Assembly (NCBI GenBank): GCA_018224345.1
Contig: JAGTUW010000111.1
Location: 1-8,137, forward strand
DNA length: 8,137 nucleotides
Direction: 5' to 3'
From: Bacteroidota bacterium
GTDB taxonomy: Bacteria > Bacteroidota > Ignavibacteria > SZUA-365
Shown: one piece after another, positions 6,959-8,137 of the stretch
Layout: the number at the start of each line of letters is the position of its first letter
How positions within the stretch are numbered: the stretch's first letter is position 1
Made by a program: the position numbers and the translations under genes
Notes under the pieces: model-generated
Databases searched by the model: none
Seen by the model: only the letters and a program-made list of their open reading frames with translations
What the model was told of the DNA's origin: nothing

Positions 6959-7032
6959 GCCCCCGTAGCTCAGTAGGATAGAGCGTCGGTTTCCTAAACC
7001 GCAGGTCGGGTGTTCGAATCACCCCGGGGGTA
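6959..7032 (+). tRNA. tRNA-Arg (anticodon CCU)
   Basis: The 74-base gene folds as a standard cloverleaf. The acceptor strands are GCCCCCG (6959-6965) and CGGGGGT (7025-7031), with a G-U at the top pair. The D arm is GCTC/GAGC, and the anticodon loop is TTCCTAA with anticodon CCT at 6993-6995. The T arm is GGGTG-TTCGAAT-CACCC, and the discriminator base is A7032. It decodes AGG arginine codons. The 3' CCA is not encoded (ACAA follows), so it must be added after transcription. The outermost anticodon-stem pair (T6986 opposite C7002) is mismatched, which is tolerable. No inserted integrase or duplicated 3' tRNA end is visible in the window. Confidence 0.95.
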
Positions 7033-7106
7033 CAAAGCGAAAACAATGAGACCGGAATCAACACGGGACATGCTCCGCGATTATGAAACGCTGCATGCAG
7101 GACCGG

Positions 7107-8137
7107 TCACTCTATGACGAAACGATGCATTCCCAACTCCGGAAGCAGCAGGAAATAACTGCCACGCGGTAGCGCAGCGGTGTCGATAAAGCTTTCCGGC
7201 CCGCCGATATATCCCTCGGCGACCCGTCGTCCGTTCAGGTCCACGATCACATACGGGTTGCAGCGGTTGTCGCCTTCGGTGCGCAGGTATATGTGTCCGC
7301 GCGCAGGATTGGGGTAGACTGTGACAGAGGATTGTACTGGCAGTTGGGGAATGGCCGCGATGGCACCGTCAAGGCAGATGGATGCGAAGATATCGTCATT
7401 CTCGTATCTGTCGCGTGCAGGGATGCTGCCCGTCCCGATGTCGTCGGGAATACCGATACCGGTTCCGGAAAAGGAATGCAGAAATGCGGGACGCTGCCGA
7501 TATGCATAGGACGTGTCGGATAGCGTGACATTGCTGTCCGGTCTTACCCGCCCCTTGTCATTGTTGCCATAGAGAAAGTGATCCTCGCCACGAATGGAAT
7601 AATTCACGAGGCTGTAGGGCAGGGAGGTGTTGGTGATTTCATTGCCGACGATGTTGCAGGAGGGAGAATTGTCGGCGCTGAAAAAAATACCGTATGCTTC
7701 TGCACGATTGCGGAAGAATGTGTTGAACGGGCCGTTCGGACCGTGTGAATTGTCGATGACGATGTTCTGGCAGATATTGTGTTCGAAGAGATTGGCATAG
7801 GGCCAGTTTCCGTGCAACACGATATCGCCCGCGGCATCCGACGGAATCAGGGGGTTGACACCGGTCCAGTACGGATCGGTCGAGTAATTGAAGGCGAAGA
7901 CGTTTCCGTTGGCGCCGGCCTGCAGCAGCATGGAATGACGCAGGCGTTCGAAAATATTGTTCTCTATCCTGCATTCTCCCGTTGCGAACTGCAGCACCAC
8001 CCCGTACGCCCGTCCTCCGCCACCGTAATCGAAGGCGTGATGAAAATAACTGCCGGCAACGGCTATGTTCGCACTGTATTCGGCGGTGATGTGTGCGAAT
8101 GTGCAGCGGTAGGATTCCACCCCATAGACCCGGCAGT
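7107..8137 (-). CDS. Secreted right-handed beta-helix protein with type IX sorting domain (5' end outside window)
   Basis: The frame stays open to the right edge, so the N-terminus and signal peptide are missing; 343 codons are visible. Most of it consists of Asn-, Gly- and His-rich rungs of the pectate-lyase-like beta-helix type, such as ENNIFERLRHSMLLQ, ANGNVFAFNYS, NLFEHNICQNIVIDNSHGPN, NTFFRNRAEAYGIFF and CNIVGNEITN. The last ~72 residues (nt 7325-7107) form a type A Por/T9SS C-terminal sorting domain: VTVYPNPARGHIYLR, VIVDLNGRRV, then DTAALPRGSYFLLL and FVIE. Such proteins pass the inner membrane by Sec and the outer membrane by the type IX system, where the sorting domain is cleaved. 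Beta-helix proteins often bind or cut polysaccharides, but I see no catalytic residues that allow a substrate to be named. It is transcribed toward the tRNA and is unrelated in function to the transporter operon. No terminator is evident between 7033 and 7106. Confidence 0.85.
   Translation of the reverse strand, partial: CRVYGVESYRCTFAHITAEYSANIAVAGSYFHHAFDYGGGGRAYGVVLQFATGECRIENNIFERLRHSMLLQAGANGNVFAFNYSTDPYWTGVNPLIPSDAAGDIVLHGNWPYANLFEHNICQNIVIDNSHGPNGPFNTFFRNRAEAYGIFFSADNSPSCNIVGNEITNTSLPYSLVNYSIRGEDHFLYGNNDKGRVRPDSNVTLSDTSYAYRQRPAFLHSFSGTGIGIPDDIGTGSIPARDRYENDDIFASICLDGAIAAIPQLPVQSSVTVYPNPARGHIYLRTEGDNRCNPYVIVDLNGRRVAEGYIGGPESFIDTAALPRGSYFLLLPELGMHRFVIE

Noticed and set aside
6645..7064. 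Minus-strand 139-codon frame containing GVIRTPDLRFRKPTLYPTELRG-like sequence
   Set aside because: This is the well-known spurious translation of the antisense strand of a tRNA gene; it covers the tRNA-Arg at 6959-7032 and the end of the MscS-like gene.

Overview
The window most likely comes from the chromosome of a Bacteroidota/Chlorobi/Ignavibacteria-type (FCB group) bacterium. The main clue is at the right edge, where a secreted beta-helix protein ends in what looks like a type IX secretion (Por) C-terminal sorting domain, a system confined to that group. Base composition looks moderately GC-rich throughout, and no block stands out as obviously foreign.

Layout: (1) 1-745, minus strand: the C-terminal third of an ADP-ribosylglycohydrolase (DraG-type), apparently lacking its N-terminal half. 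It overlaps by 4 nt (ATGA) a small conserved protein that runs off the left edge. (2) About 470-894: no recognisable intact gene; this holds the 5' region of the large plus-strand gene. (3) 895-6800, plus strand: a two-gene operon with a 4-nt ATGA overlap. The first gene encodes a 1722-residue protein. It joins a complete SLC12-type cation-chloride cotransporter (membrane domain plus the family's cytosolic C-terminal domain) to about 600 residues of uncharacterised helical sequence, a P-loop ATPase and a C-terminal winged helix. The second gene encodes a short MscS-family channel-like protein. (4) 6801-6958: intergenic, with a weak promoter candidate and a 12-bp palindrome. (5) 6959-7032: tRNA-Arg(CCU). 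(6) 7107-8137, minus strand: the 3' part of a T9SS-exported right-handed beta-helix protein.

The centre of interest is the operon in (3). SLC12 transporters move Na+/K+/Cl- and set cell volume in eukaryotes; MscS channels release solutes under membrane tension in bacteria. Here an ion cotransporter carries its own nucleotide-binding switch-like module and is translationally coupled to an MscS-like protein. The inference is a single-operon, nucleotide-controlled ion/volume homeostasis module. A membrane-acting stress or defence system with an NTPase sensor is a less likely alternative. All family assignments were made by reading the sequence and recalling family motifs; no database search was run.
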